In this document: piece by piece, positions 31,966 to 43,509 of the stretch | Position numbering within the stretch: position 1 is the stretch's first letter | How the letters are laid out: every line of letters starts with the position of its first letter | Assembly (NCBI GenBank): GCA_032358165.1 | Contig: JAALGY010000034.1 | Coordinates: 310,001 to 374,000, forward strand | DNA: 64,000 nt | Source: Diplosphaera chodatii | Taxonomy: Eukaryota; Chlorophyta; Trebouxiophyceae; Prasiolales; Stichococcaceae | Reading direction: 5' to 3' | Notes under the pieces: generated by a model | Database searches by the model: none | What the model saw: only the letters and a program-made list of their open reading frames with translations | Told to the model about the DNA's origin: nothing | Position numbers and translations under genes: made by a program

Positions 31966-34714
31966 ATGCTGAGGGCGCTGTCCGCCGGCGCTGGTGCACA
32001 GCCATTGTGGCAGGTTCTGCGCAACCCTGCTATCGCAAGCAGCCAGCCACGGCCAACATGCAGGGCGTTCTCACGGCATCTTTTGTTTTCAAATGCTGCA
32101 ACACCGTCTGATGGGGAAGGTACCGAAGGTTCACCGCCCGAAGACCACGCTGCACTGAGCAGCATCCGCAGCGCACTGCAGGACGGCAAGCGAGCTGTCA
32201 TGTGCCAGGGCACCGTGCAGCTGGGCTCGCCTGTCAGCGTCTTCGGACAGGATGACGCCGGCCAGCACTTCGCCGTGCAGCTGCCGCCCGCCAATGACGC
32301 AGCGCTGCAGCCGCTCCTGGATGCATGTGTGCCCGCGGTGTTTGGTCGAGGGGCCGAGGAGGTACTGAACAACTGATGGCACATACATCAGCGTGTATAT
32401 CACTTCGCAAAATGTGTACACACTGCACACACGGACTGCTGGCATACTGCATGCATGGATAGGAAGTACACGCAGGGTTGCAAAGCCAACGGCATACCAA
32501 CTCTCTACCTGCGAGTCTCTGGTACCCTACGGTAGGTGTTGGACGACAGCTACAGGCGGGCCCTGGCTTTGCCTGCCGACCGCTTTGGCATCACATTCGA
32601 CCTGTCAGCGCACCCCATCCTCTGGGATGTGCGCTCGTTGCTCATGCCAGATGCCCAGTCGATCAGAGCCCGCCTTCACAAGCTGAACATCTATGGGCCT
32701 GGCGGCTTTTTCAAGCAGCACAAGGTGTTGTTTGCTTATGTTACCGTGGTCCAAGGAGCAGCTGACGATTTCAGTGCTCTATGCTCGCAATCCTTTCAAA
32801 GCGACTGCATGGCACATTGGCAGGTTCAGTGTGCGACACACGCCCAGACATGTAGCAGTGCCAGTTATTGAATCTTGTCTCCCAACTGGCAGGACACGCC
32901 GCGCACTAAGGAACAGTTTGGCTCGCTGGTGATCTGCTTGCCGGTGCCCCATGAAGGCGGCAATCTGCTGGTCCGCCACGCCGGCGACGAGAAGGTCAGC
33001 AACTTCAGCATATGCCCTGTTGCATGATGTCGGGGGCTCCCCTCTGTATGTACACAGATTTGAAACATGGAGATGCAAATCACGATCAAGGTAGAATAAT
33101 ACTTACACCGTGACTGCCATTCTGATCCTGGCCTACTATGAGGCCATGCTGATGCCACTGCAGGCTCGCACCAGCTGGGGCAGTGATGCCGACTCTGCAG
33201 ACTGCACTGTGCGATGGATGACCTTCTACTCCGACTGTGATCATGAGGTGCAAGACCAGCCTGATTATTGGACTATTCCCTAGAGTACTGGTGTGTGTGA
33301 AGCCTGACCACCTCACTTGCTGGCTGGGCCTGCTGTGGCTATGTATGTTGCCCTGTGACATTTGACGTGCCCTGTGTCATGTTGCTGCCCTCTGTCATCA
33401 ATGTACAGACATGTTGGTGCGCCCGTAGGTCGAGCCAGTCACAAAGGGTCACCGCATCACACTGACATACGAGCTGACTGTGGACAGCGCAACCCAACGT
33501 GACACCCCTGCAATGGACCCCGGCACCGTCAACGGCACTCCCATGTATGCCGCCCTGCAAGCGGCCCTGGATGACCCGACCTTCCTGCCAGCAGGTGCGC
33601 CGCACCCTCACGAGCTCTCATTTCCCAATGCTGGTGAGGGTATTATTGATGGGTGCATCGACCCGATGTTACAATCGCTGCCCCATGCATGCATCTCTGG
33701 CTTGCAGGCGGGACCCTGGGCATAGCTTGTAGCCACAAGTACTACCGCAGCATTAGAGGCAACCGGCTGACGCAGGACATGCTTAAAGGTGTGCGTTGTC
33801 TGATATCTGATAAGTCATACGACAGCATCCGCAACAAAGGAGACGGTACATCATAGACCACAGCTTCATCAGCATTGCAGAATGGAGCGCTTTCCCTCTT
33901 ATAGTCCATTTTCATGCGCACGTAGGGGAAGACGCACTGGCTTTTGCTGTGGCCGAAGAGCTGCAGCTGGACCCGTGTCTAATGTACCTGTTTGCTGAGG
34001 AGGACTACAACGACATGTCAGACTGGGGTGTGCAATTCAAACATCTGCAGTGATGCTGCAGTATATCTGGCTCAATGCAGCGGCGCACAGTCCCCATTTA
34101 TTAAGTGCCCCCACTTCACCACCAGCCATCACACATAATGAGCCATTATTGTTGCTTCACTACGTCGTGACAAACCACTCGTAGTCGGGTAAAACACATC
34201 ATCTTCCGTGTGTTCAACAGCATATAGTTGAATAGTTTTTGAAACCAGCTGACCTGCACATATCAGTTGCCGAACCTGATGATGTGTAGATGCGGAAGAG
34301 GCCTTTCCAGGGGCGCGGCCAAGGAAGTGGTACCAGCTGCTTGACCAATACAAAAAGATCATGCTGTTGGACTGGGATTTTCAAGAGGGCAGCGAAAGGG
34401 ATATACTGGAACACATGGGGGCCGAGACAGCAGAAGGGGTGGTGTGGCTCAATGAGGTGCATGGTGCTCACATGCAATTGCGTTGTGCATGGCATACCGC
34501 ACAATGCTATGAACATGTCGCAAAGCTGAATTTCCTCCATGTTACAGATCTTCTGATGATTGTGGTGCAGGCCGATCTCAATTTCGACAACGAGCATATG
34601 ATTGTAACATATGGCAATGAGGCTGGCGCAAATGAGGTGTACAGTGCAGCTGCAATTCTATTAGAAGTGCCGCCGGTGGATAGCAATGGACATAGAGCTG
34701 ACGAATTCGAGTGA
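31966..34714 (+). CDS. 2OG-Fe(II) dioxygenase-like protein copy 3, intact (476 aa)
   Basis: Nine exons, all GT-AG: 31966-32361, 32536-32724, 32893-32994, 33164-33247, 33429-33594, 33708-33788, 33926-34027, 34290-34456 and 34571-34714. They total 1431 nt with consistent phases. The family oxidises an organic substrate with O2 and 2-oxoglutarate; the substrate is unknown. Ligands are all present: H-K-D across the exon 2/3 junction (His194, Asp196), distal His256 in FYSDCDHE, and Arg266 in VTKGHRITLTYEL as the likely 2-oxoglutarate anchor. VPHEGGNLLVRHAG is the usual strand between them. The N-terminus (MLRALSAGAGAQPLWQ, then Arg/Ser/Ala-rich) could be an organelle presequence. The ~220-residue C-terminal half (GTLGIACSHKYY ... 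VYSAAAILLEVPPVDS) is shared by all copies. This is the only full copy here with both frame and ligands. Confidence 0.88.
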
Positions 34715-34973
34715 GGATGGGAAATGAACATTTTGCAAGCTGGAACATGCGTTACCTTGAAACCTGTGACTATGAGACGAGCACCTGCAAAAGAGTTTAC
34801 AGCATAGCACATTGCTGGCGGTGCAACATCTGCCATGGCCCCAGGGCATGACTCATGTTGCATGGTATCACTCAAGTGCCAGTGCGCAAATCAAAAAGCT
34901 CAGTACAGCATCCTGGGTAAGTGCCCAGGCCATGACTACCTTAACCAGCCCTGGGTTACCTGCTGTCGCTGAT

Positions 34974-35312
34974 TCAAATGCGTGTAGGAGGCTGTAGCCC
35001 GGCTTCGTCTACAGGTGGCAACTTCACAACAAACGGCGTACCGACTTGGTTTTGGCCGCAGACACCTTCTCTAGTAGTCAGCTGCACTGTAACCCTGCTG
35101 GCAGGCAATAGGGCGTCTGCCGTCTCAAAGCGCGAGCGCATGCGCAGCGCAGGGCACATTTCAGGAGGTGCTTTGCTGCCATCACCAGAAGCTGCTGCGG
35201 CAGCAGTTGCGCAACAAATGGGCTGACGGCGTGAAGCTATACCACTCTGGCGGGGCGTCAACACATGGTTGCGCAAGTTTGGCAATGGACATGCATCTAT
35301 GCCAGCACACAT
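34974..35312 (-). pseudogene. Orphan 2OG exon 1, minus strand
   Basis: Resembles exon 1 of copy 2 (SGDGSKAPPEMCPALR ... GTPFVVKLPPVDEAGLQP). It has a small deletion after LQP, and the following ~110 bases still resemble intron 1 of copy 2. No further exons follow before the stop of copy 3 on the other strand. Together with the plus-strand fragment at 35630 it forms a duplicate of the divergent pair at 31.4-32.1 kb. Confidence 0.75.
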
Positions 35313-35629
35313 GATTTCTCAGCGATGTAGAAAGTCAGACAGCATACCAGCATGGCGTAATGCCGAGCAGCCTGCAAAGTACATTCTGGACATCCATGCG
35401 AGCACAAGCCTAGAACATACATTTCAACGGTGTCCTGTCACACACGACAAACTCGATCTCGGGACTGCATGTCCTCTTCAAAGCCCCTGCTGCTGCATGA
35501 CCGCCACTCAGTGGTACTGTCTCGTCAACTGCAGTAGTCTGAAATTGCTTCACACCGATCGTGTGACTGTGCTTTGCGGCATAAGGTCATTTTGCCGGCG
35601 TGCATTTGATAATCTAACATAAGGGCGCT

Positions 35630-35760
35630 GTCTGCCGGTGCTGGTTCACATGGTGGCAGGTATGGTGCATCGCAAACTTGCTGTCTCAGGCAGTCCTCGG
35701 CGGTCAACATGCAGTGCATTCTCACCGCAAGTGCGGATTTCGACACAACTAAATCCTGAT
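35630..35760 (+). pseudogene. Orphan 2OG exon 1 start, plus strand, start codon lost
   Basis: AGGGCGCTGTCTGCCGGTGC matches the start of copy 3 (RALSAGAGA). The ATG has become ATA with a local deletion, and the homology fades within ~130 bases. No downstream exons. Confidence 0.7.
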
Positions 35761-36164
35761 AAGCGCACTGCAGAATGTCAGCGCTTAGGGTATTGCAAGC
35801 AAAGAATAGGTGCGATTTCATGCACACCAGTCATAGGTAACCTGAGACGAAATGAACCGTTCATTTCGTCTCTGCTTGTAGACCCCGTCAACTCGATCGG
35901 ATGGCAGCAAAGTTTACATGTTCTGGTTCATGTTCTCTGTGCTGTTGTGAATGTTGGGTGTGTTGAGAGCCTTGTTTGGCACCATGTTCAAGGTGGGGCT
36001 GTTGAATGTGTATGGTCATCACAGCAACATGTTGTGTTTGTCAATTCCTTCCGACAAGCACATGCAACTTCCTGCCTCAGGAAAGTTACATGGCCGAAAT
36101 CGTCAAATGCTGTGACTTTACTTGTAGCATTAGCAATTTATGATGTTTGCAGATTGACAACGCA
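35761..36164. other. Intergenic, contains a perfect palindrome
   Basis: About 400 bases without an exon. The only feature is the palindrome at 35844-35872. Confidence 0.5.
35844..35872. repeat. Perfect 14-bp inverted repeat with 1-nt centre
   Basis: GAGACGAAATGAAC, then C, then GTTCATTTCGTCTC. Not near a coding end, so a terminator role is not supported. Confidence 0.95.
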
Positions 36165-38863
36165 TCAGCGTCTCCACTTGCCTATATATGCCCTCCGCAC
36201 ATTGTTGCCAACTGGTGGAATAGTGAAAAGGATTGCTACCGCGCTGTACAGGGACCCATGTGTGGGCTCATCGTAAGCGGGGTCACAAACCCTCCAGACA
36301 TGCTCGCTATTGAATGCCAAATCACCCTGCAACCCCAAGATGACCCTCATTGCCGATGTGTGGGCAACGAAGTGACATGCACTTGACAGCGCCCGTGTTA
36401 CTTAGCAATGGCAGGAACATACTACGTTGCGTCACAAGCAAGTAGCCCTAGCGCACTTCATTGAGCCACACCATCGCTTTCGAAGTCACGAACTTGCGGT
36501 TGTAGTGCTTGAAAAACAAGTCCCTTCCCACTCCGATGTAAACGGTTTCAACATAGTTGTCTTCCAACAATGTTTTGTGCGGGCCAATCATAGTGTACCA
36601 GTCTTGTGATTCACCTTCTTCCTCGCTCAAAAAGCAAGGGGGCATTCCATCTGCGTCAACATGTCCCGAGTGATGTAACAGTAGGCATGCGCATTTGAGT
36701 CATTAACAAGAATACAATCACCGAAGTCACATGTAACTGACATACCCAATTCCAGCTTTGGTGCATCTGAGAAAGGGGATAAATGCAAATCATCAGATGC
36801 GCCCATAAACCGCTCGTCCATGTATGACCAGCTGTGATCGAAGATGTACTTCAACACAGGCCGCAATGGTAGCTGTCTGCCCACAGCATAAGCAATTGCA
36901 TCGCCACCTGCGCAAAATTCGAACAACCACGTGGGCTTGTCCTCGCCCGATATTCAACTGTGTGACGGCTGTTAAAATGCACATTCCGTCATTGCAGCCG
37001 TGATCCACCCTTTAGCATGTCTGGCGTCAGCGTGCTGTGATTTGGATTGAGGTTGTACACATGGTTGCAAGCTAGTCCCAGTGTCCCGCCTGCATGCATG
37101 CACCATATCAAATTGAAAGGTTAACGCTTCGAAGTATGCGAAGCGCTGTGTCAAGAAAGGAATGTTCATGCAGTAACCATCCAATGTGTGACACCTCAGT
37201 GACTATGGACATATGTTGCCAATGGCTCGGTACACCTGCTGGTAGGAACGTAGGGTCGCTCAGGGCTGCATGTAGTGCTCCAAACATAGAGGTGGTCGTT
37301 GCCGTAGCCGAGGCTGCAACAGCAACGTCCGGTATGTTGTCGTCCAATGTCAGCTCGTATGTCAAGGTGATGCGGTGGCCTTTCGCAATCGGCTCTATCT
37401 GCAGGTGCAAAGAGTAGTAATTTGGCGCGCATGACATGCAAGTGCTACAGACGTCAGTATGACAAAAAGGCTTTGGCTGTGACGGGTCGAACCGCATGCA
37501 ATTACCGCACGGAAGAATTTGGTCATTTATACTATGAGCGCAAAGTAACACAAGGCAAGCCTTGGACTGTTGTAGCAATGTTGCACCTCGTGCTCGCAAT
37601 CGGGCTGGAAGGCAAGCCAATGCACGTTGCTTAAACTGCCGTCAACCTCATTGGGCCAACTGGTGCGAGTCTGCAGAGGTGCATGTAACCATACAGTTCA
37701 TGGCAGGTTGGATGCGGCTACACGTTAGGATGAGTAGCCTGAACGGCTGGTTCAGACTGCGTTAGTAGGGTGAATCATGCATGCATGGCATACGCTTCAT
37801 ACGGCGGTGAATGGATCAAACCTGCACACCCCATTGTGGCGGACAATCACATCGCCACCTTCATGGGCAACCGGCAGGCAGATCGTTAGCGTTCCAACAG
37901 TATCGCTTGACCGGGCTTCACCCTGCCATTCACAAGAGCCAACTTAAGCTGTACAGATGGAATGCCATCAGTCAGGTGTTTGCCTTGCTGCCAGTGGTGC
38001 TGCCAGGACTTTTCCACATACATAAAAATGAGAAACTGCAATCTGCAAGGGTCTGGGAGCATGTGCATAGGGCATGTCATGTATATAGGCAACGATCCGT
38101 TGAGCACCTTGCAGGTTTTGTAGGAACTGCCGTGTCTATCCACGTGTCTAACGATGAGCTCATGCACGCGAGCTCTGATTGATTGGGTGTCTGGCGTGAG
38201 CAGCGAGCACACACTTCGGAGAATGTCGTGCTGTGAAAGGTCAAAGGTACTGGCAAACTGGCAGTACTAGAGCCTGGTCTTTTCCGTCAGACACCTGGTC
38301 GTGAGCATTGACGGGCACGGCAGTAATCCGGCTGCCGCCAAAATGCATTTGGTAACATTATGAAATCGAAGCATCCAACAACTGGGGTATGCATGCTGTA
38401 ACGGAGTTTTCTGCTAACCAGCCTTAACGATGCAAGATGACAGCAAAAGCGCGAGTGTGTTACGATACCTTATGCAGGTGTTGGCTGATCTCGATTGGCA
38501 CACAGGCGTCCAAGAGCGGTTGTAGCTCTGCTTCATTTGCTGGCGGCAGCTGCACAGCGAAGGGTTGACCTGATAGCCTCTGCCCATATACCCTGACAGG
38601 CGAGCTCAGCTGGACAGAACCCTGGCAAGCGACAAGATGGGTGGTAGCTGGCAGTGCACTACGGATGTTGCGTAGTGCAAAGTGATCCTCAGCACTGCCC
38701 ATCTCATCATCAGAGTCGCCTGACACTGCGTTGGTCAGAAGCTGCACTTGCCGAGTTCGGGAGCATTATTGCCTGTACCTTGGCAGCGATGTGATGTGAC
38801 AAGTGCTTGATTCGGGATTCGCAACTGCTGTACTCCACTGCTGACATGCAGCATTCTCAGCAT
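36165..38863 (-). pseudogene. 2OG-Fe(II) dioxygenase-like gene copy 4, decayed
   Basis: Exons in family order: exon 1 38863 to ~38475 (ATG MLRMLHVSSG; frameshift before QLLTNAVSGD), exon 2 ~38280-38108, exon 3 ~37912-37813, exon 4 ~37673-37590, exon 5 37401-37235, exon 6 ~37090-37010, exon 7 ~36910-36750, exon 8 ~36655-36470, exon 9 ~36337-36165. Lesions: frame breaks in exons 1 and 2; exon 3 one base short; the H-x-D motif lost (QHK|DTPR of copy 3 corresponds to KTCK|GEAR). The distal His (QPDCEHE) and GHRITLTYEL survive. Exons 5-9 remain open, so decay seems concentrated in the 5' half. Confidence 0.8.
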
Positions 38864-39447
38864 AACATCTCGGTAGGTGGTTGCAGCCTGCTGGCAAGTG
38901 TCAAACCGGGCGTGTACGCAGAGAGCACACAGCGATTTGCGTTACCAGTCTGAAACCTGTGTTCTGACTCCCTCGGATATTTTGAGGCAGACCCTTGAAA
39001 ACTCCAACATGATGGTATGCCCCTCTGGTCTGGCCTGCATCCTGCAACAGGAGGCGACGACCATTGGCTACCTGCAATAATCTGCTGCCTACGTCAATCA
39101 GCTCTCCGAGAAACAGGCACTGCGGTCTATCTTCTGATATAAGTTGTCGCAAAGCATGGCATCCTACTCGCCGGCTGATCACGTGTATGTTTGTTTAGAT
39201 ACACAACACCGTATCTCTGGCGCCACTGGGTCAAAAACTTAAAGGTGTGCATATATGCCGCAACATTGCACACCGCAGCAGGTTGACTACGACGAGTACG
39301 AGTTATGCCTCGCTGTGTACGACGCAGTTGTAAATGAGTGCTAAATGCGTGCCGTACTTGGCGGACAGTAGTGCTGTCCAGATAGACTTGACTGCATAAT
39401 TTTCAGCTGCTGATGTGTACCCTATCTACGTAGCGTTCTAGCTGACC
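38864..39447. other. Intergenic, no gene recognised
   Basis: About 580 bases between the start of 2OG copy 4 and a decayed anchor exon. No repeat or exon seen. Confidence 0.45.
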
Positions 39448-39732
39448 ATGTTCAGCAAGAGACGAAGCGACTAGAGCCAAATCACAGTGCGAATGCTGCA
39501 CACCGTGCGTGGTGGCGGCAGCAGTGATGCTGATGTGCATCATATCATACCACCAGCAGCCATCTTTCAGCAACTAACCGCACGTGCGTGGTTCACTGCG
39601 GATGCTCTGAGGGCTTCAGCACACGGCGCCAGAACTGCTGCCGCCGCCAACAGCCGCACATCAATGTGTGGGGGGCCGGACCAAAGATTTGACTGCCGGA
39701 ATGCCACAGGTGCTGGGGTGCAATATCCCTAG
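39448..39732 (+). pseudogene. Decayed copy of the 20589 membrane-anchor frame
   Basis: Aligns by eye with 20589-20858: ATGTTCAGCAAGAGACGAAG against ATGTTGAGCAGGAGCAGAAG, then a shared GATGTGCATC(A/G)T(A/T)TCATACC block. It has an in-frame TAG after ten codons, further stops, and indels in the membrane segment. Confidence 0.75.
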
Positions 39733-40339
39733 TGGCTAGCCTAGGTCTAGTAGAGCGGGGCTGTGCCACAGCACTATGGCCTTGTAGTGGAAGATGGTCG
39801 AAGGACAGCAGCGGCGATGAATCCGCGTGCTGCAGCTGCCGGCATCAGAGATGCCTACTGCGTAATCAGAAGCCAACTGAACAATCAACCTGCAGGCCAG
39901 GCCAGTGTGGCCACCCACATTATTGCCGTGCTTCGTTTGGCAACCGGCACCCACAACATGCAGGGCTATGCTTTCCTTTCCCAAACCGCGTGCAAAGTAG
40001 CATCTCGGTGAGCAACAGGCAGGCTTCGAAGTCAAGACGCTATGCATCAGGTCGAGAACTGAGCTCTGCACAAGCAGTCTGAGTCAGTCCTGACTTTTGT
40101 AGATCAAGGAGGTCCAAAGCAAGGCCAGTCCGTGAAACAGTGGCCAACTATAATAATGACCTTACTGCGTTGCAGATCACTATATATATATATATTCGGG
40201 AATCCATCACATTACATGGACGAAATCTCGTATGGTGAACTACGTATTGAATCCAGCAGGCCTTTCACAATGCAGGAACATTGTTTCATGTTTGGTCAAA
40301 CATGAAAGGATTCATAGGGTCTGCCAGCATTAGCGTCAT
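39733..40339. other. No gene recognised
   Basis: About 600 bases between the decayed anchor exon and the 3' end of 2OG copy 5. A short (TA)n tract is present at 40181-40195. Confidence 0.4.
40181..40195. repeat. (TA)n microsatellite
   Basis: TATATATATATATAT, about seven units. Confidence 0.95.
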
Positions 40340-42998
40340 CTACCAAAGTATGTGCACGTTGCCCAGTGCTGTCCACGCAGGCACCGTCAATACAACTGCA
40401 ATTGCACCGTGCATGAACCCAAAACCGGGGCCATCGATGATCATCGTCCAGCACCCTCCAATCATGCGAGCGCGTCGACGTCAGGAAAGAGAGGGTGCTC
40501 TGCAGTGGGCAATCAGCAGCAAATCAGCGCAAAGCACACTTCACGCTTCACGCTTAAGCAAGCACAACATATCAGCTGGACGACATCATGCAAGTTTGGC
40601 ACGGCAAAAAGCACTCTCGCCAGCCAGTCGCGGCGCACCTTGTTTAGCCACACCAGAAAGTCTAACACATGCTCCAATAACAGATGCCATCTGAATCTGT
40701 CTCCGACTTGACAACCACATAATTGGAATGCATGCTAAAGCGGCTCCTCCGGTTCCTCCTCCCGGATATCCAGTGCTTCGGCGAAGTATGGGTCCAGGTA
40801 CTGGTAGGTGCTGCGATGCAGTTTTGTCCTGGTCTGCAAGCAGAGGAAGGGCGGCAAGTCAGGTCTGCTTACAGACTCATTAACGTTTGCGATCAGCAGC
40901 AAGTGGCAAGGGTAAGGGGGTATCGTTTAGGACAATGCCCGGAGCAGCATAGCATTGCAACGGATCGCGCTGCATCGTGCAATTCAGCCTGCCGAAGTGT
41001 AGGTTGCAAATGCATACAGATCTGAGCCTTTTGAGACATGAAGTACCTGGAGCCTCCTCGTGAGACACATGCTTCGACTCATGCTGCAGTTCCAATTCCT
41101 CAGCCACAAGGCGAATCAGTCTATCTCCGCCTGTGCGTGTTAATTTACACAACGTCATCATTCAAAATGAACGTTACATGGGTGCAGCATCTTGCTACAT
41201 GCTTCAATACACCCGCCCCTCTTGTGGCGGCACGCCAGCCACCATTTACAAACCACCAAAACATCTGTGTGGAAGCCGGACAGGGTCAGACTCAGAGGTA
41301 TCCTCGTTGGCTCGCTGCACCTTGACATGCAGCAGTCGCTTCGAGTTTCATGTACCTGACGGCACGAACGTTGGGTTGCTCAACGCTGCTTGTAGGGTGG
41401 CATACAGGAAACTGCTTTCCGCGGTGGCCAAGGCCACAACAGGGCATGTTGTGTGTTTCATGCTGTGATGTGAAGTAGTGGCAGGGACATTAGTCTCGCT
41501 GTATCAGGGTCAGCACTTTGATCCCTTCTGTCGGTAATCAGGTCATATGACAGGGCGATGCGGTGACGCTTCCCCACGTGCTCCACCTACAGAATGTAGA
41601 ACCTGCGGTCGACCGCAGAACGACGTTATGTCTGCAAAAGCTGGTCGGGGCAATGAGGAAGTATTGCATTGTAATAGGATGCTCCGTTCGACTAGCTGAT
41701 TGTGAGGTGCTGCGAAACAGCTGACGGTGTGTGTCAATAGCTGCGACAATAGTGACCCATATATACCTCTAGCCGGCAGTCGGCGTCAAAGGCTAACCAG
41801 TGTGCCTCGTCGCTTCTGATGTTTTGGCCCTTACTAGCACTGTTCCAACTGATGCGAGCCTGCATAACCAAGATCAACATGGTCGACAAACACATTGACA
41901 AATACATTCTCCCATGACACATAAAAATTGAAGAAATGTCAGCAGACTAGCAACATTTCAGCGGCGTGCAGACACACACACCTTCTTACACTGACATGTG
42001 ATCAAACTGCGAGCAGATCTTCACGCCACCACTGTGGCGGATCACCGTGTCACCGCCTTCATAGATTGAAGTAGGCAAATTTAAAGTGAGCCAGAGTGGT
42101 CAGCATCAGGATCTGGCATGCCCTGCTATCAAAGCAGACCACTCTTGTCAACCCAGAAGTCAAACTCTCGAACCAGGTTCTGCTTGTATGTCTGCACTCT
42201 TATCAGGCAGTGTGCTGCTCAGTTGCATGGCATCCTGACATGCAGCATGGACAGATGCGAGTGGGATATCTGCAACACCTTGTACTCGTTGACACCATTA
42301 GCAACTGCAAAGGTTTGGGGTCCATACGCATCAATGTGCTGCAAGCGGGCTCTGGATGCATGGGCATCAGGCACAAGCAGCAAGCGTACGTCCCGAAGCA
42401 CTTCGTGCGCTGAGAGGTCGAAGGTGGTGGCAACAAGTTGCTGGCCAGCGCTAGCACTTGTTGGGCAGAGCTAGCGCCTTACACCTGCGTGAGGATGGCC
42501 CTGCCTATGGGCTGATATTCCAGACCACCACTACCTGTGAATCTTACAAGATAGCAATACAATGACTTCAACGCCGTCATGTGGGAAGTACCGTTGTTTG
42601 ACCGAACGTGAGTGGCACACATGCTTTCGACGAGCGGCTGTGGTGCCAAGTCATCCACTGGTGGCGGCTGCACGACAAAGGGCTGGTCGTTTTGGCTCTG
42701 ACCAAAGACCCTGACAGGCGAGCTCAGCTCCACAGTGTCCTGGCAGGCGACCAGACGCCTGCCCTCCTGCTGGCAGTGCGCTGCGGATGTGCAGCGTGGA
42801 ATGGCTGTCATACACCGCTGCGGCGGTATCATCGTCATCATTATCCTCATCAAACGCTGATGCAGACACCTGGACCTGGAGTTTGCAGAAGCGTGAGGTG
42901 GGCCTGCACTTCGGTGACGGCAGTCGGGTCTTGATGCCACGTTCGTGCAGTGCCCAAGGCTGATGTGCTACAGCACTGGCGGACAATATCCTCAACAT
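40340..42998 (-). pseudogene. 2OG-Fe(II) dioxygenase-like gene copy 5, heavily decayed
   Basis: Starts MLRILSASAVAHQP at 42998. A 1-nt insertion shifts the frame inside exon 1, between IRSALP and RRLVACQDTVEL. Exon 2 (~42450-42260) keeps FDLSAHEVLRDVR but has lost the His of H-x-D. Exon 3 (~42095-42020) has YEGGD for HEGGD. Exon 4 (~41870-41768) ends DCRLE, without the distal His. Exon 5 (~41590-41360) is broken by a stop. Exon 6 is barely recognisable near 41215. Exons 7 (~41140-41050), 8 (~40800-40630) and 9 (~40480-40360) carry stops or lost motifs. All metal ligands are gone. Confidence 0.8.
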
Positions 42999-43509
42999 GC
43001 TGTGTCCTTGATCACTGGCTGTGCTACATGCACGATGAAGCTGAATGCTGCCAGGTGCGGTTCCAGAGCCTGGAGCCTATCACCTCGGACCCCTCAAGGC
43101 AGGCCTCGGAGGGCTAGAACCCAGCTCAATCACGTAGCCCCCACATGCATGACCGCCAGGAATGGGAGCATGTTGCAGCTGCTGCTAGAAAATGACAAAT
43201 AAACGGCGATGGCTGGATTGGAGAAGACCCATACATATTGCAAAATTCTCACCACATGGCCGCCAAGCTAGTGCTGTATTGGATATACATGCTGCAAGAT
43301 CTAGGACATGCGTGAGGTTGGGGCCTTGATGCCGCAGTCTTGATGACATCTGATCACCATCGGGCAATTCGAGCAACATTCCCAGCAGGCTTGCACACTT
43401 CATAAGGTATCAATGTGATGAACGGCTGATGAATGAACGCTGCAGTGCTGCATGCACATAAGTACACTGAGCAACATCGATGGTAGTACTGGTTTTTTGA
43501 CATGGGACA
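42999..43509. other. Intergenic between 2OG copies 5 and 6
   Basis: About 510 bases without a supported exon or repeat. Confidence 0.5.

Noticed and set aside
31382..31972. 196-codon plus-strand open frame
   Set aside because: Antisense shadow of the 5' half of exon 1 of 2OG copy 2; the minus strand matches the family.
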